Under the pieces are notes generated by a model. That model was given only the letters and a program-made list of their open reading frames with translations. It was not told where the DNA came from and searched no databases. From Natronorubrum halalkaliphilum (lineage in GTDB: Archaea > Halobacteriota > Halobacteria > Halobacteriales > Natrialbaceae), in NCBI RefSeq assembly GCF_009834785.1, contig NZ_WUYX01000013.1, positions 1-64,000 of the forward strand: a stretch of 64,000 nt of DNA, in the 5' to 3' direction. Of the stretch, positions 51,854 through 60,897 are shown in pieces. The position numbers and the translations under genes are program-made. Position 1 is the stretch's first letter; every line of letters begins with the position of its first letter.

Positions 51854-53413
51854 TTACGAAGACGGCGGGGACGTAGTCCACGCTCGAAACTCGCCGACGT
51901 CCCCGTCGGTGTCGTCGTCGGGGTCTCCAGTGGCCGTTCGAGTTCCGACGCCGTCGAACGCGACGCCGCCGTAGGCGACGCTACTGTCGGGGCCCGCGTA
52001 AATGCCGACGGTGCCACAATCGGCCGCTCGGGCGGTCGTCAGCGTCACGTCGACGTTCTCCCGGAAGCGAAACGCCTGATTGTCCGCGCCGCTCGCCGTC
52101 ACGTTGCTCATTTTCAAGTCATCCATGTCGTCGAAGAGGATCGCGTTCGTAAACGCCCCGTCGACGCTTAGGTTGGAGAGTTCGGCGCCGTCGAAGCCGC
52201 TCGCGTACAGCCCCGATCCGGCAGCCAGCCCCTCGTCGTCGGTCCTGATCGTGACGTTGCTGATCGTCAACTCCCGTCGACCGCTCTCGATATGCCCCAG
52301 CGAAATTCCCCGCGCGTTGTCGATACACGAGACGCCGTCGACGGTCAGGTCCTCGAGCAGCCCGCCGGTATCGGCCCTGATAGCCGAATCCCGACAGCCG
52401 GTGATGTACCCGTCTTCGATCGTGATCGACTCGTTCCCGTCGCGGTGGATGTGGACGCCGTACTCCGCGCCGTTCTCCGGATCGATCTCGAAGTTCGTGA
52501 GAGTGCAGTTTCTGGTTGGAGTGCCGTCGTCTTCGACGCGTGCGTACCTGTCTCCGTCCTGTATCCCGTTCGCTTCCGTACCCTCGTTCTGATTGTCGAG
52601 CTGAAACGGCGCGTCTATCTCGTGCTCCCCGCCGCGGGTCGCCCAGTAACCGTCCACGACGACGTTTTTCGACGACACGATATCGATGTGATGGTAGTAA
52701 ATCCGGTCGCCGTAGATGTTCTCCAGTCGGACGTTCGCCGCGTGGGCGGGCAGAACGCCGTTCGCCTCCGGCGCGTCGATTCGGACGTTCCGAATGCCCC
52801 AGTTCGACGCGCCGTCGTACCCCGTCTCGTCGTAGCCCCGGTTGGAGAACAGCGCCCGTCCTTCGTCGCCGTCGGGGCGTGGCCCTTCGAAAACGGTCGA
52901 GCGGCCGGCGCCCAGCAACAGCGTATCGTCGCCGATCAGCGGCGTGCGCTCGAGGAGATATCGCCCCGGCGGGAAGTACACGACGCCGCCGCCCGCTTCG
53001 TCGACCGTCTCGAGGAGGTCGTGTACGTCCCCTCCGACCTCGGTGGTACCGTCGCCGTCGATTCCGTGAGCCTCGACGTTCCACACGGGAGTCTCCGCGG
53101 TTCGTCCGTGGACGACGTCGAGGACATCTCCGACCCCCGATTCGAAAGCCACCGTCTCGTACTTCCTGGTGGCACGGACCCATTCGGAGCCGTTCCCGTC
53201 GAAGACGCGGCCGGTGTCCGTCGCGATGAAGATCGCGTCCGCGTACGGTTCGTACTCGCCTTTGTTCGCTTCGCGATCTCGAGCGACGAGTTTCGCCTCG
53301 AGTTTCGCGGTCATGTCGTCGTTCATTACGTCTTCGCCCCAGTTCCCCTCGTAGGAACCGGGGACGGGACGTGGCAGGTCGTGGTTCTGGGTCGGGTTCT
53401 TGTCCTCAGACAT
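51854..53413 (-). CDS. Right-handed beta-helix (pectate-lyase-fold) protein, tailspike-like N terminus
   Basis: 519 residues. The N-terminal 80 residues ([33 protein letters not shown]) resemble adaptor domains of phage or halovirus tail-fibre proteins. From about 125 it is a parallel beta-helix: [20 protein letters not shown] is the entry turn ([10 protein letters not shown]), and repeated strands follow ([60 protein letters not shown]). Such folds bind or cut polysaccharide. No signal peptide is seen. Its ATG overlaps the last 8 bases of the CFI-box gene, so they are co-translated. Confidence 0.8.
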   Translation of the reverse strand: MSEDKNPTQNHDLPRPVPGSYEGNWGEDVMNDDMTAKLEAKLVARDREANKGEYEPYADAIFIATDTGRVFDGNGSEWVRATRKYETVAFESGVGDVLDVVHGRTAETPVWNVEAHGIDGDGTTEVGGDVHDLLETVDEAGGGVVYFPPGRYLLERTPLIGDDTLLLGAGRSTVFEGPRPDGDEGRALFSNRGYDETGYDGASNWGIRNVRIDAPEANGVLPAHAANVRLENIYGDRIYYHHIDIVSSKNVVVDGYWATRGGEHEIDAPFQLDNQNEGTEANGIQDGDRYARVEDDGTPTRNCTLTNFEIDPENGAEYGVHIHRDGNESITIEDGYITGCRDSAIRADTGGLLEDLTVDGVSCIDNARGISLGHIESGRRELTISNVTIRTDDEGLAAGSGLYASGFDGAELSNLSVDGAFTNAILFDDMDDLKMSNVTASGADNQAFRFRENVDVTLTTARAADCGTVGIYAGPDSSVAYGGVAFDGVGTRTATGDPDDDTDGDVGEFRAWTTSPPSS

Positions 53414-53789
53414 TAGTCGTGAGCCTCGTGACCGGGCGGATTAGGTACCGCCGCGTCAGTCGCTTTCGTCGTTCGCTGCGGCCGATCCATCGCGCGATCG
53501 GCGGGCTGATTCGGTAGTAGGTTCGGATGAACAGTCGGCCGAGCGCGCGCCGGGCCAGAACGCGGTCGCGGAACTCGCGTAACTCGAGGACGCGATCGTG
53601 ATCGGCCGAGCCGTAGGCGGCGGTCGCGATGAAACAGTCCTGGGACGTCGTCCCGCCCCACGGTCCGGCTCCCCACGACCCCTCGCCCCACCCCGTTTCC
53701 GTCTCGCCGGCGGACGCCGAGCCCGTCAGCCCGATCGCCGACAGCGCGCCGGTGACGGCGGCGATCAGCCGTCGCCTCGAAACTGACAT
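53406..53789 (-). CDS. Small Tat-exported CFI-box-CTERM protein
   Basis: 127 residues. It has a twin-arginine signal ([20 protein letters not shown]), a short Gly/Trp-rich linker ([13 protein letters not shown]), then the CFI box: [60 protein letters not shown]. It is essentially signal plus linker plus CFI domain, the minimal form of the family. It is translationally coupled to the beta-helix gene. The 8-base overlap suggests equal output of the two products. A leaderless promoter lies at about 53810. Confidence 0.85.
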   Translation of the reverse strand: MSVSRRRLIAAVTGALSAIGLTGSASAGETETGWGEGSWGAGPWGGTTSQDCFIATAAYGSADHDRVLELREFRDRVLARRALGRLFIRTYYRISPPIARWIGRSERRKRLTRRYLIRPVTRLTTNV

Positions 53790-53808
53790 GCCACTCCTGT
53801 TGGAGTAA

Positions 53809-53818
53809 CATTATATAG
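53809..53818 (-). promoter_or_regulatory. TATA element of CFI-box/beta-helix operon
   Basis: CTATATAATG on the minus strand, about 24 bases before the ATG at 53789, giving a leaderless transcript. The rest of 53819-54119 shows no feature. Confidence 0.65.
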
Positions 53819-54119
53819 GTCTGTCGTGACAGTCGGCCGAGGTCACGGTAGCCAGGAGTTGCGGTCGTCGGCCGCCGAACGTCCGTTTCACGACGAAACG
53901 ACAGTCCGGAACCGGGCCGGGTGAGAGAACACCACACCCCTCCTATCGCACGTCTGAAACGGCGGTACCGTCGTGCGGTCGGGTCACCGAGTCCCAACGA
54001 CCGAATCGAACGCCGATCCGTCTCCAGGCGCGCCCTCGAGAGATCGCCACGCGCGCGCCGAAGCGACGAGCAGAACACAAGACCTTTCGTTCGGCTAATC
54101 GCTGTTCTCGAGAGAATCA

Positions 54120-54725
54120 ATGCAGTCGCTTCCGGCAGGCCAGCGCGGGCGGATCCTCGCTGCAGTCGTTCTCGCAGCCCTCCTCGGCGGGTGTCTGCTC
54201 TGGGCGGGCGCGACGCCCGGGGACCCGATCGACGGCGCGTATCCGGACGAAGTCGAGGTGACGCCAGCGCCCGAGTCGTACGTCGGCGAGCAAGTCTCCC
54301 TTGGCGGGCAAGTCGTCGACACCGACCCCGTCGTGATCGCGACCCGCGCCAGCGGGTACGGACAGTTCACGCTCGTCGGTGCGGACGAACGCCTCCAGAA
54401 CGCCGACGGCCCGCTCGACGAAGGCGACCGCGTGACCGCCTTCGGCACGCTCGAGGACGAGTCGACGCTGGTCGTCGAACGAACGACGACCCGCCAACGG
54501 GCCGAGACGAGGTACATGCTCGTCGTGTCGGCGATCGCCGGCCTCTGGGTCGCCGGCCGGTTCGTCCGCGGCTGGCGCTTCGATCGGGAGACGCTCGCGT
54601 TCGTCCCGCGAGCGCAGTCCTCCGAAGCCGACCGGCGAGCCTCGAGAGACCACGGGGAAGACGATCGGCGTGCGAACCCGTCGGACCACCCTGTCAACGC
54701 TGACGGAGGCGAGCGCCGTGCCTGA
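54120..54725 (+). CDS. Membrane-anchored OB-fold-like protein
   Basis: 201 residues. An N-terminal helix (ILAAVVLAALLGGCLLWAG) precedes a small beta-barrel with YVGEQVSLGGQVVDTDPVVI, then GQFTLVGADERL and GDRVTAFGTLEDESTLVVER. The order is that of the OB fold used in tRNA_anti-like exported proteins. A second helix (YMLVVSAIAGLWVAGRFVRG) follows, and the basic-acidic tail is cytoplasmic. The stop overlaps the next gene's GTG by 8 bases, forming an operon with the membrane hydrolase. Confidence 0.75.
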   Translation: MQSLPAGQRGRILAAVVLAALLGGCLLWAGATPGDPIDGAYPDEVEVTPAPESYVGEQVSLGGQVVDTDPVVIATRASGYGQFTLVGADERLQNADGPLDEGDRVTAFGTLEDESTLVVERTTTRQRAETRYMLVVSAIAGLWVAGRFVRGWRFDRETLAFVPRAQSSEADRRASRDHGEDDRRANPSDHPVNADGGERRA

Positions 54726-55236
54726 CCTGCTCACCCACGTGCTCGTCGGCTACATCATCGGCACGCTCCTCTCGATCCGCTACGAGCGACTCCGACCGGC
54801 CCACGTCACGCTGGTGATGATCGGCGCGCTCTCGCCGGATTTCGTCAAGATCCAATTGCTGATCCCGGACGGCCTCGCATCGGCGCTGCTCGGCGTGCCG
54901 TTTTCGTGGTCGCCGTTGCACACGCTGGGCGGCTCCGTCCTCGTCATCGCCCTCGGATCGCTCCTGCTCGCTCCCGAGTACCGAGCACAGGCGATCGTCC
55001 TGTTCGCGATCGGCGCGCTGTCCCACCACGTCCTCGACGTGTTGCTTATGACGCCGACGGGGGAAGCCTACGCCGTCTTCTGGCCGCTGACCGAGTACCG
55101 ACCGCCCGCGGGCGGGCTCTTCCTGAGCAGCGACCGCTGGCCGGCGGCCGTCGCCGGGCTCGGCGCAGCTCTCGTCTGGGCGGTCGCTCGGTATTCCGAG
55201 GGCGCGACCGGAACGGACTCGTCGACGATCGACTAA
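54718..55236 (+). CDS. YdjM-like membrane metal-dependent hydrolase
   Basis: 172 residues from GTG 54718. DLLTHVLVGYIIGTLLSIRY (His near the first helix), GALSPDFVKI, SPLHTLGGSVLVIALG and GALSHHVLDVLLM are the His/Asp motifs of the DUF457/YdjM family, predicted integral-membrane metal hydrolases. There are four predicted helices. It is translationally coupled to the OB-fold protein, and another family member follows at 55409. Confidence 0.82.
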   Translation: MPDLLTHVLVGYIIGTLLSIRYERLRPAHVTLVMIGALSPDFVKIQLLIPDGLASALLGVPFSWSPLHTLGGSVLVIALGSLLLAPEYRAQAIVLFAIGALSHHVLDVLLMTPTGEAYAVFWPLTEYRPPAGGLFLSSDRWPAAVAGLGAALVWAVARYSEGATGTDSSTID

Positions 55237-55237
55237 C

Positions 55238-55316
55238 TGTAGGCTCGAGTAACTGCACCCTCGAATGACTACAGGCTCAAGCACCAGCAGGCTCGAGTAA
55301 CGACACCCTCGAAACC
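55238..55316. repeat. Imperfect tandem repeat between paralogous genes
   Basis: Units of the form AGGCTCGAGTAACTGCACCC, TCGAATGACTAC, AGGCTCAAGCACCAGC, AGGCTCGAGTAACGACACCC alternate over about 80 bases. A role is not evident. Confidence 0.55.
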
Positions 55317-55408
55317 GCTCCGTGCGCGTAACCGCCACACCGCGCCACCCTCTAGCGACGACGTCCAACCGCGCCAGTTATATTCCGCCCACACATCACC
55401 CCGACGTA

Positions 55409-55963
55409 ATGTGGCCACTCGGACACGCCGCCGTCGCGTACCTCTGTTACACGGTCGCGACTCGAGCCCGATTCGACGCTCCGCCGGCACATATTCCGGT
55501 GTTGGTGCTCGTCTTCGGCAGCCAGTTCCCCGATCTCGTGGATAAGCCGTTGGCGTGGTATCTGGGGGTCATCCCGACGGGACGAACGCTCGCCCATTCG
55601 TTGCTCGTGTTAGCCCCGCTCTCGATCGCCGTCTACGCACTCGCCAGCCGCTACGGCCGCAGCGAGTACGGGATCGCCTTCGCGATCGGGGCGCTCTCAC
55701 ACTCGCTGGTCGACGCCCTGCCAGCGCTCTGGGGAGACACCGCCAGCGCGGAGCACCTCCTCTGGCCGGTGACGCCGGTCGAACCCTACGAAACCGGCGC
55801 GCCGAGCGTCCTCCAGCTCTTTCAGGACTCGCTTGGCGACCCCTACTTCCTCTCGGAGTTCGTCCTCGCCGCGATCGCGTTCGTGCTCTGGCGTCGAGAC
55901 GGCTACCCCGGCCTCGAGCCGTTTCGAGCCGCGCTCGCTCGAGTGAGGCCGACACCGGGGTAA
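55409..55963 (+). CDS. YdjM-like membrane metal-dependent hydrolase, paralogue
   Basis: 184 residues from ATG 55409. It opens MWPLGHAAVAYLCYTVATRA, then FGSQFPDLVDKPLAWYLGVI, TGRTLAHSLLVLAPLSIAVY and GALSHSLVDALPALWG, the same His-Asp motifs as the gene at 54718. Five or six helices. TATA-like ACTTTATATT-type sequence (TTATATTCCG at about 55379) lies 25 bases upstream, suggesting its own leaderless promoter. Confidence 0.82.
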   Translation: MWPLGHAAVAYLCYTVATRARFDAPPAHIPVLVLVFGSQFPDLVDKPLAWYLGVIPTGRTLAHSLLVLAPLSIAVYALASRYGRSEYGIAFAIGALSHSLVDALPALWGDTASAEHLLWPVTPVEPYETGAPSVLQLFQDSLGDPYFLSEFVLAAIAFVLWRRDGYPGLEPFRAALARVRPTPG

Positions 55964-56129
55964 TGGAAGCTGGAGTCTCGCTAAACGTCGGTACACACCT
56001 GATCGGACGTGATGGACACGAGTCGGTGCTAGCGGGTGGGGTTCGGGAAAACCGAGCAGCGGGAGGACGCAGTCCGGGAGACACTGTGCGGTGGCACTCC
56101 TCGCGGTCCTTCCGAAGCGGCTAGCGCCA

Positions 56130-56768
56130 CTAGCTCGTCGCCTCAACGACGATTTCCCGGTCCTGGCGGGACTGTACGAGCACGGTCGCCCGATCCGGGA
56201 GGCCGCCCCCGTCGGGCGTTACGCGAACCAGCGTCGACGCGTACATGTTCATCGAGTCGCCCTCGTCGCCGTTCCCAACGGAGGCACTCCCGACGAGTTC
56301 GCCGTCGCGGACCCCCAGTTGATCGACGTCGGTTGTGAGGTCGCTCGTGCCGAGTCCGACGGCGACGACGTAGAGTAGCCGCGCCGCATCGAAGTCTGTC
56401 TCGTCGATGAACGCCTCGAGGTCGTCCTCTCGATCCGCTTCGACCTCCTCGAACGGCAGGCTCTCGGTCGCGTCAGCCGCCGAGTCGTACAGGGCGGCGT
56501 AGCCGGCGGGGTTCTCCCTATCCACCGCCCACGGCGGCGTCTCGTGGGTCCGTGCAACGTGTACCTCCTCGTACTCGATGTCCGTCGCGTCCTCGAGTTT
56601 CTCGCCTACCTCCGACCGGCTCAACTCGCTCTCAACGAGTTCTGCGCCTTCCGTATCGTTCTCGCCGTGTTCTTCGCTGTCGGTCTCGCCGTCGGTTGGG
56701 TCGGTCTCGCCGAGACAGCCCGCCAGCGTCAGTGCGCCGATTCCCGCGAGGAGGGGCCGCCGTTTCAT
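56130..56768 (-). CDS. Lipoprotein of unknown function
   Basis: 212 residues from ATG 56768. MKRRPLLAGIGALTLAGCLG has twin basic residues, a hydrophobic stretch and the lipobox LAGC, so it is exported and lipid-modified at Cys18. An acidic linker follows (DPTDGETDSEEHGENDTE). The domain (EVGEKLEDATDIEYEEVHVA, FDAARLLYVVAVGLGTSDLT) ends in a strand-rich C terminus (PDRATVLVQSRQDREIVVEA). The family is not recognised. It is flanked by gaps (56769-57083 has no gene). Confidence 0.75.
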   Translation of the reverse strand: MKRRPLLAGIGALTLAGCLGETDPTDGETDSEEHGENDTEGAELVESELSRSEVGEKLEDATDIEYEEVHVARTHETPPWAVDRENPAGYAALYDSAADATESLPFEEVEADREDDLEAFIDETDFDAARLLYVVAVGLGTSDLTTDVDQLGVRDGELVGSASVGNGDEGDSMNMYASTLVRVTPDGGGLPDRATVLVQSRQDREIVVEATS

Positions 56769-57083
56769 ACTCGTAATTCCCGACGAGGATACAAGAACGT
56801 CCTCCAAGGTGAAAATCTGCTCTGCCATGCAATACAAACCGAACGGACAGCTGATACGGTGGGCCTCGCCCCACGGACCGACGACCAACTGCACTGTGAC
56901 AGCCGCCACGAAGCAGCCACGAGCACGTCACGATCAAATCGAGCGCAGCGATCGGCATACAACTCATCGCAGCCGATATCGGCTCCATCGGACCCACGCC
57001 TCACCGAGCGAGCCGCGAGGCCGACGCTTACGGCGGACGGCTGACGGACTCGAGAGCCCGGGCGGCGCTACAAAATGAGAACG

Positions 57084-57254
57084 CTACCGAATCTCTTTCC
57101 ACTCTGCGTCGCAGTCCGGACAGATGCGGACGGTCTTGATCTGATCCGGGTCGTTCTCGGTCTTCAGGGGCTTTTCACACTCGCCACAGACGAGTCGATC
57201 GTACGTGTCCTTCTCGAGGTCGCCGTTGCGAAGTGCCTTCCGGACTGATTGCAT
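57084..57254 (-). CDS. HVO_0758-like small zinc-finger protein
   Basis: 56 residues: MQSVRKALRNGDLEKDTYDR, LVCGECEKPLKTENDPDQIK, TVRICPDCDAEWKEIR. Two CxxC knuckles (CGEC, CPDC) 20 residues apart form one zinc site. The length and sequence fit the haloarchaeal micro-protein HVO_0758, whose loss is reported to affect swarming and biofilm in Haloferax (recall, not checked). Start at 57254. Stop is TAG at 57084-57086. Confidence 0.82.
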   Translation of the reverse strand: MQSVRKALRNGDLEKDTYDRLVCGECEKPLKTENDPDQIKTVRICPDCDAEWKEIR

Positions 57255-57531
57255 GTTCCCCCCCTACGAAGGTGGGGGAGAAAAAGACCATGGCTTCCTC
57301 CAGTTCGCTGGTGACAGGGAACCGACGAGTAATCTGTCGCCTTCGCTGACTGCGCGAGTCGCCGAGGGCGGCGGGTAACAACCCTATTTCACGAACGACG
57401 AACAGGTACGCTGCCCCGACAGTCGCGTTAGCGTATCCGTTCAGCTATCGCCGCACACTCCGACTCACCCCACCCGAACCTATCTGGCCGGAGTCGTGGC
57501 CGTTTTACCGGTTCGCCCGAACACTCCACCG

Positions 57532-58701
57532 ATGGAGTACGTACAGGAGCGGATCGCGACGCTCCACGAGTTCGGCGGGCCGTCGACCGAGCCCCGTCTC
57601 GCCGACGCGGCCGTCGACGCGGTCGCCGAGACGGCCGTCGTCGTTCCGATGACCGGCCGCGAACACGAGAGCCCCGCCGCCGCCCGCGTGCTCTCGGAAC
57701 TCGAGCGCCTCGAGCCCGCGCCGGCCGCCGTTATCGTCCCCGTTCGCGCCGACGCCGACCAGATCGGCCCCGTCCGCGAGTGGCTCGAGTCGTTCGCCCT
57801 CCCGACGCAAGTCTGCTGGTGTAACGCGCCCGCGGTCGAGGACCTCCTGGCCGGCGCCGGCCTGGCGGACGGCTTTGGCAAGGGGCGAGACGTCTGGCTC
57901 GCGCTCGGGCCCGCCGCCGAGGTCGGCGAGTACGTCGTCGTCCACGACGCCGACGCCCGGAGCTACGAGGCCGACCACGTCAACCGGCTTCTCGCCCCGC
58001 TGACCGCACAGTTCGAGTTCTCGAAGGGGTACTACGCCCGCGTCGAGGACGGCCAGCTCTACGGCCGGCTGTTCCGACTGTTCTACGCCCCCCTTATCCG
58101 GACGCTCGCGACCGACAACGACGCGGCCGTCCTCGACTATCTCGGCGCGTTCCGGTACGCTCTCGCGGGCGAGTTCGCCGCCACCGCCGACCTCGCTCGT
58201 CACCTCCGGGCCCCTCGGGCGTGGGGCCTCGAGGTCGGCACCCTCGGCGACGCCTTCGAGTACGCTGGGTTCGAGGGCTCCGCACAGGTCGATCTCGGCC
58301 GCCACGAACACGACCACCGCGCAGTCACGGGCGAGACCGGCCTCGAGGGGATGAGCCGCGAGGTCGCCGCGGAACTGCTGCGGGTCGTCGAGGAACACGG
58401 CGTCGACCCCGACTACGAGACGCTGCAGGACCGATACCTCGCGGCCGGCGACCGGCTGATCGATCAGTACGCCGCCGACGCGGCGTTCAACGGCCTCGCG
58501 TACGACTCGGCGGGCGAACGCGACCAGCTCGCACGCTACGCCGAGTCGATCGCGCCGCCCGGAGCCGACCGACGACTCCCGCGGTGGATCGAGGCGCCGT
58601 TCGAGCCGAGCGACGTGCTCGCGGCGGCTCAGCCATGGCAGTCGACGGGCGGTGACGGTCGACGCCGGCCCGACCGCATCGATACCAGCGCACAAGACTA
58701 A
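57532..58701 (+). CDS. Glycosyltransferase, glucosyl-3-phosphoglycerate synthase-like
   Basis: 389 residues from ATG 57532. Acidic GT-A-type enzyme: AVVVPMTGREHESPAAARVL (nucleotide-sugar site), a metal-binding DxD-like VVVHDADARSYEADHVNRLL, then LTAQFEFSKGYYARVEDGQL, YGRLFRLFYAPLIRTLATDN, and a later GLEVGTLGDAFEYAGFEGSA block. This resembles GpgS/MpgS-type enzymes that make phosphoglycerate-linked sugars, precursors of compatible solutes. Product not certain. The C-terminal 25 residues are variable. Confidence 0.78.
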   Translation: MEYVQERIATLHEFGGPSTEPRLADAAVDAVAETAVVVPMTGREHESPAAARVLSELERLEPAPAAVIVPVRADADQIGPVREWLESFALPTQVCWCNAPAVEDLLAGAGLADGFGKGRDVWLALGPAAEVGEYVVVHDADARSYEADHVNRLLAPLTAQFEFSKGYYARVEDGQLYGRLFRLFYAPLIRTLATDNDAAVLDYLGAFRYALAGEFAATADLARHLRAPRAWGLEVGTLGDAFEYAGFEGSAQVDLGRHEHDHRAVTGETGLEGMSREVAAELLRVVEEHGVDPDYETLQDRYLAAGDRLIDQYAADAAFNGLAYDSAGERDQLARYAESIAPPGADRRLPRWIEAPFEPSDVLAAAQPWQSTGGDGRRRPDRIDTSAQD

Positions 58702-58727
58702 TCTGCCCACCGTTCGTTGTGGCGGGT

Positions 58728-59213
58728 ATGAACGCGACCGCCGACGAACTGGCAGGCGTGGTCGATCTCTTCGGCGGGTTGACGCGGCCGGAACTCGAGC
58801 GGGCGCTCTCGGAAGCCGCGTTCCGCGCCGACGGCCAGTCCGTCGACGAGACGGCGCTCGAGGCGGCGATCGACGACGCCCTCGAGTCGTTCGCGCTCGT
58901 TCGTCACGTGCGAACGCGGGATGGCGAGCGGCAGTCGCTGCTGGTCGCCGGCCCGACGGCGTTTCCGTCGGTGCCCGAACACGCGGAGGACGTTCCGCAC
59001 ATCCTCGACGTCGAACGGCGCCGACTCGACCGCGAGGCCCTCGGCGAGACGGCCCGCGAACGGTTCGTCGAGGCGATCGAGGACGCCGTCGACGCCGGCG
59101 ATGCCAACGACGACCGGATTCGGCACCTCCTTGACGTTAGCTACGATCTCGAGGCGTGGGCACCCGTCGACCTCGCGGCCGAACGAGACCGACTGGAGGC
59201 GGCCCTCGAGTGA
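58728..59213 (+). CDS. DUF7109-like haloarchaeal protein
   Basis: 161 residues from ATG 58728. Acidic, helical: LAGVVDLFGGLTRPELERAL, SEAAFRADGQSVDETALEAA, then HILDVERRRLDREALGETAR and RIRHLLDVSYDLEAWAPVDL. Widely conserved in haloarchaea as a DUF. It may be co-transcribed with the upstream glycosyltransferase (26-base gap). The function is unknown. Confidence 0.72.
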   Translation: MNATADELAGVVDLFGGLTRPELERALSEAAFRADGQSVDETALEAAIDDALESFALVRHVRTRDGERQSLLVAGPTAFPSVPEHAEDVPHILDVERRRLDREALGETARERFVEAIEDAVDAGDANDDRIRHLLDVSYDLEAWAPVDLAAERDRLEAALE

Positions 59214-59366
59214 TGATCTTCCCGAACGCCGGGCCGCGGAAGGGGCGGCCGACTGACTACGGAGGGGCGAACGCGAACGGAAGCGAGAGGAGGAACAAGA
59301 GCGAGACCGGGAACGAGAACGCGAGCAAGAACCGAACCGAAACCGGGAGCGAACGACTGTAATCGC

Positions 59367-59960
59367 ATGACACGGACGACGATGAACCTCGAGCCGGTCG
59401 CGAACCACGAGCCGCTCGAAATCAACGACCAGGAACACGATGCGGCGGTTCTCGCGCCGATCATCGAGCGCGACGGCGAGGAACACCTGCTGTTTACCCG
59501 GCGGGCCGACCACCTCGGCGAGCATCCCGGCCAGATGAGCTTCCCCGGCGGCGGCGCCGAGCCGATCGACGAGACGATCCTGGATACCGCGCTGCGAGAG
59601 GCCTACGAGGAGATCGGCCTCGAGACCCACGAGTCCGAAGTCGTCGGTCAGTTAGACGACATCCGGACGATCACGGAGTACGCCGTGACGCCGTTCGTCG
59701 CCCGCGTCCCCGACCGCGAGTACGAACGGGACGGTCACGAGGTCGCCGAAATCGTCGTCCTGCCGCTGTCGGAGCTGCTCGATCCGGCGAACTACGAGTA
59801 CGAACGCCGCGACCACCCCTACTACGGCGACGTCGTCATCCACTACTTCCACGTCGGCGACGCCACCGTCTGGGGCGCGACCGGCCGCATTCTCGTCCAG
59901 TTGCTCGAGTTGACGACGGCGTTCGAAGCGCCCGAGCGGATCGATCGGTCACAGCTGTAG
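59367..59960 (+). CDS. NUDIX hydrolase, CoA pyrophosphatase-like
   Basis: 197 residues. LLFTRRADHLGEHPGQMSFP matches the CoA-diphosphatase subgroup signature upstream of the Nudix box, and GGGAEPIDETILDTALREAY, then EEIGL, is the complete Nudix box (GX5EX7REUXEEXGU). Mg-dependent hydrolysis of CoA or similar nucleotides in the cytosol is likely. Starts at ATG 59367 or, less likely, 59382. The preceding 59214-59366 holds a repetitive GAACGAGAACGCGAGCAAG-type stretch. Confidence 0.9.
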   Translation: MTRTTMNLEPVANHEPLEINDQEHDAAVLAPIIERDGEEHLLFTRRADHLGEHPGQMSFPGGGAEPIDETILDTALREAYEEIGLETHESEVVGQLDDIRTITEYAVTPFVARVPDREYERDGHEVAEIVVLPLSELLDPANYEYERRDHPYYGDVVIHYFHVGDATVWGATGRILVQLLELTTAFEAPERIDRSQL

Positions 59961-59971
59961 GCCAACTCGCC

Positions 59972-60655
59972 CTACTGTCGGCGCTTCTGATCGGGCTGGA
60001 ACTCACCGATGACGTTCAGCGACTCCCCGTCCGGGTTCGTATCCGCGTGGTCTGCATCGCCGAACCCGGCGCTGACGACCCGCGTAAGGGCCTCTTCGAC
60101 GGTTTCGTCCAGTTCGGTCACCTCGTCGGGAGAGACCTCCAGGACGAATCCGGTCGTGATGTTCGGCGACGTCGGTAGAAACAGCATGATCCGACCGTCC
60201 CGGGTCGTCTGTCCCGTCTTGAACGCCGTCATCCGAAACCCGTCCCACGTCTCGAGTCTGACCGGCGTCTGGAGGGCCTCACCCGAGCCGAAGGTGGTCT
60301 CGGAGGCCGTTTTCGACGCGTTGTAGACCACTCGAATAACGGGGACCCGATTCGCCGCGTAGTCGACGATTCCCTCGAGGAGTTCGCCGACGGACGTCTC
60401 CGTGAACTGACCGATGACGTACATCCAGACCGCCAGGAAGGCGATGAACGAGAGCACCCGAAGGAGGCCGGCCAGTTGCTCGCGGGCGGTTTCGCCGAGC
60501 CAGGGAACGACGGACTCGAGGGTTTCGGCGTTGAGCAGGATTCCCGGCGTCACGTTCGCGATAAACGAGTAGAGCATGTACAGGAGAAACAGCGTCACGA
60601 GGACGGGTCCGATGACGATGAGCCCTCGCCCGAAGTCTCCCTTTACCGAACTCAT
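59972..60655 (-). CDS. DUF502 membrane protein
   Basis: 227 residues. Two helices (LIVIGPVLVTLFLLYMLYSF, GLLRVLSFIAFLAVWMYVIG) precede a soluble domain: RVPVIRVVYNASKTASETTF and MLFLPTSPNITTGFVLEVSP are DUF502 signatures. The family is widespread in bacteria and haloarchaea, with no assigned activity. Convergent with the NUDIX gene, 11 bases between stops. A C-terminal halophilic tail ends FQPDQKRRQ. Confidence 0.88.
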   Translation of the reverse strand: MSSVKGDFGRGLIVIGPVLVTLFLLYMLYSFIANVTPGILLNAETLESVVPWLGETAREQLAGLLRVLSFIAFLAVWMYVIGQFTETSVGELLEGIVDYAANRVPVIRVVYNASKTASETTFGSGEALQTPVRLETWDGFRMTAFKTGQTTRDGRIMLFLPTSPNITTGFVLEVSPDEVTELDETVEEALTRVVSAGFGDADHADTNPDGESLNVIGEFQPDQKRRQ

Positions 60656-60897
60656 GGAACCACGCTCACAGGCTGAGTCTGGAGCCCCTCCTACGAGTAG
60701 ATTGTGGACTCGCGATCCCGATCTTCAGCCGCCATGACGATCCGAAATCGGGGACTGTCCGCGCTCGAAACCCCTTGCTCCCCCCGGCGAACGCAAAATC
60801 CTCACCGAACGCCAGGTTTTTGCGCGCAGGTCTCACAGGACGGCTAGAGTCGCGCGAAGGGTGGATGCGACTACCCGCGCGCGAGGTGAGTCTTCCG

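Noticed and set aside
50917-52017. 366-codon minus-strand frame
   Set aside because: Antisense to the MFS gene, with His/Asp/Arg-rich composition; no signal or motif.
52292-53416. 374-codon plus-strand frame
   Set aside because: Antisense to the beta-helix gene; no recognisable fold.
55238-55316. Possible CRISPR-like array
   Set aside because: Units are too short and imperfect, spacers are not unique, and no cas genes are nearby.
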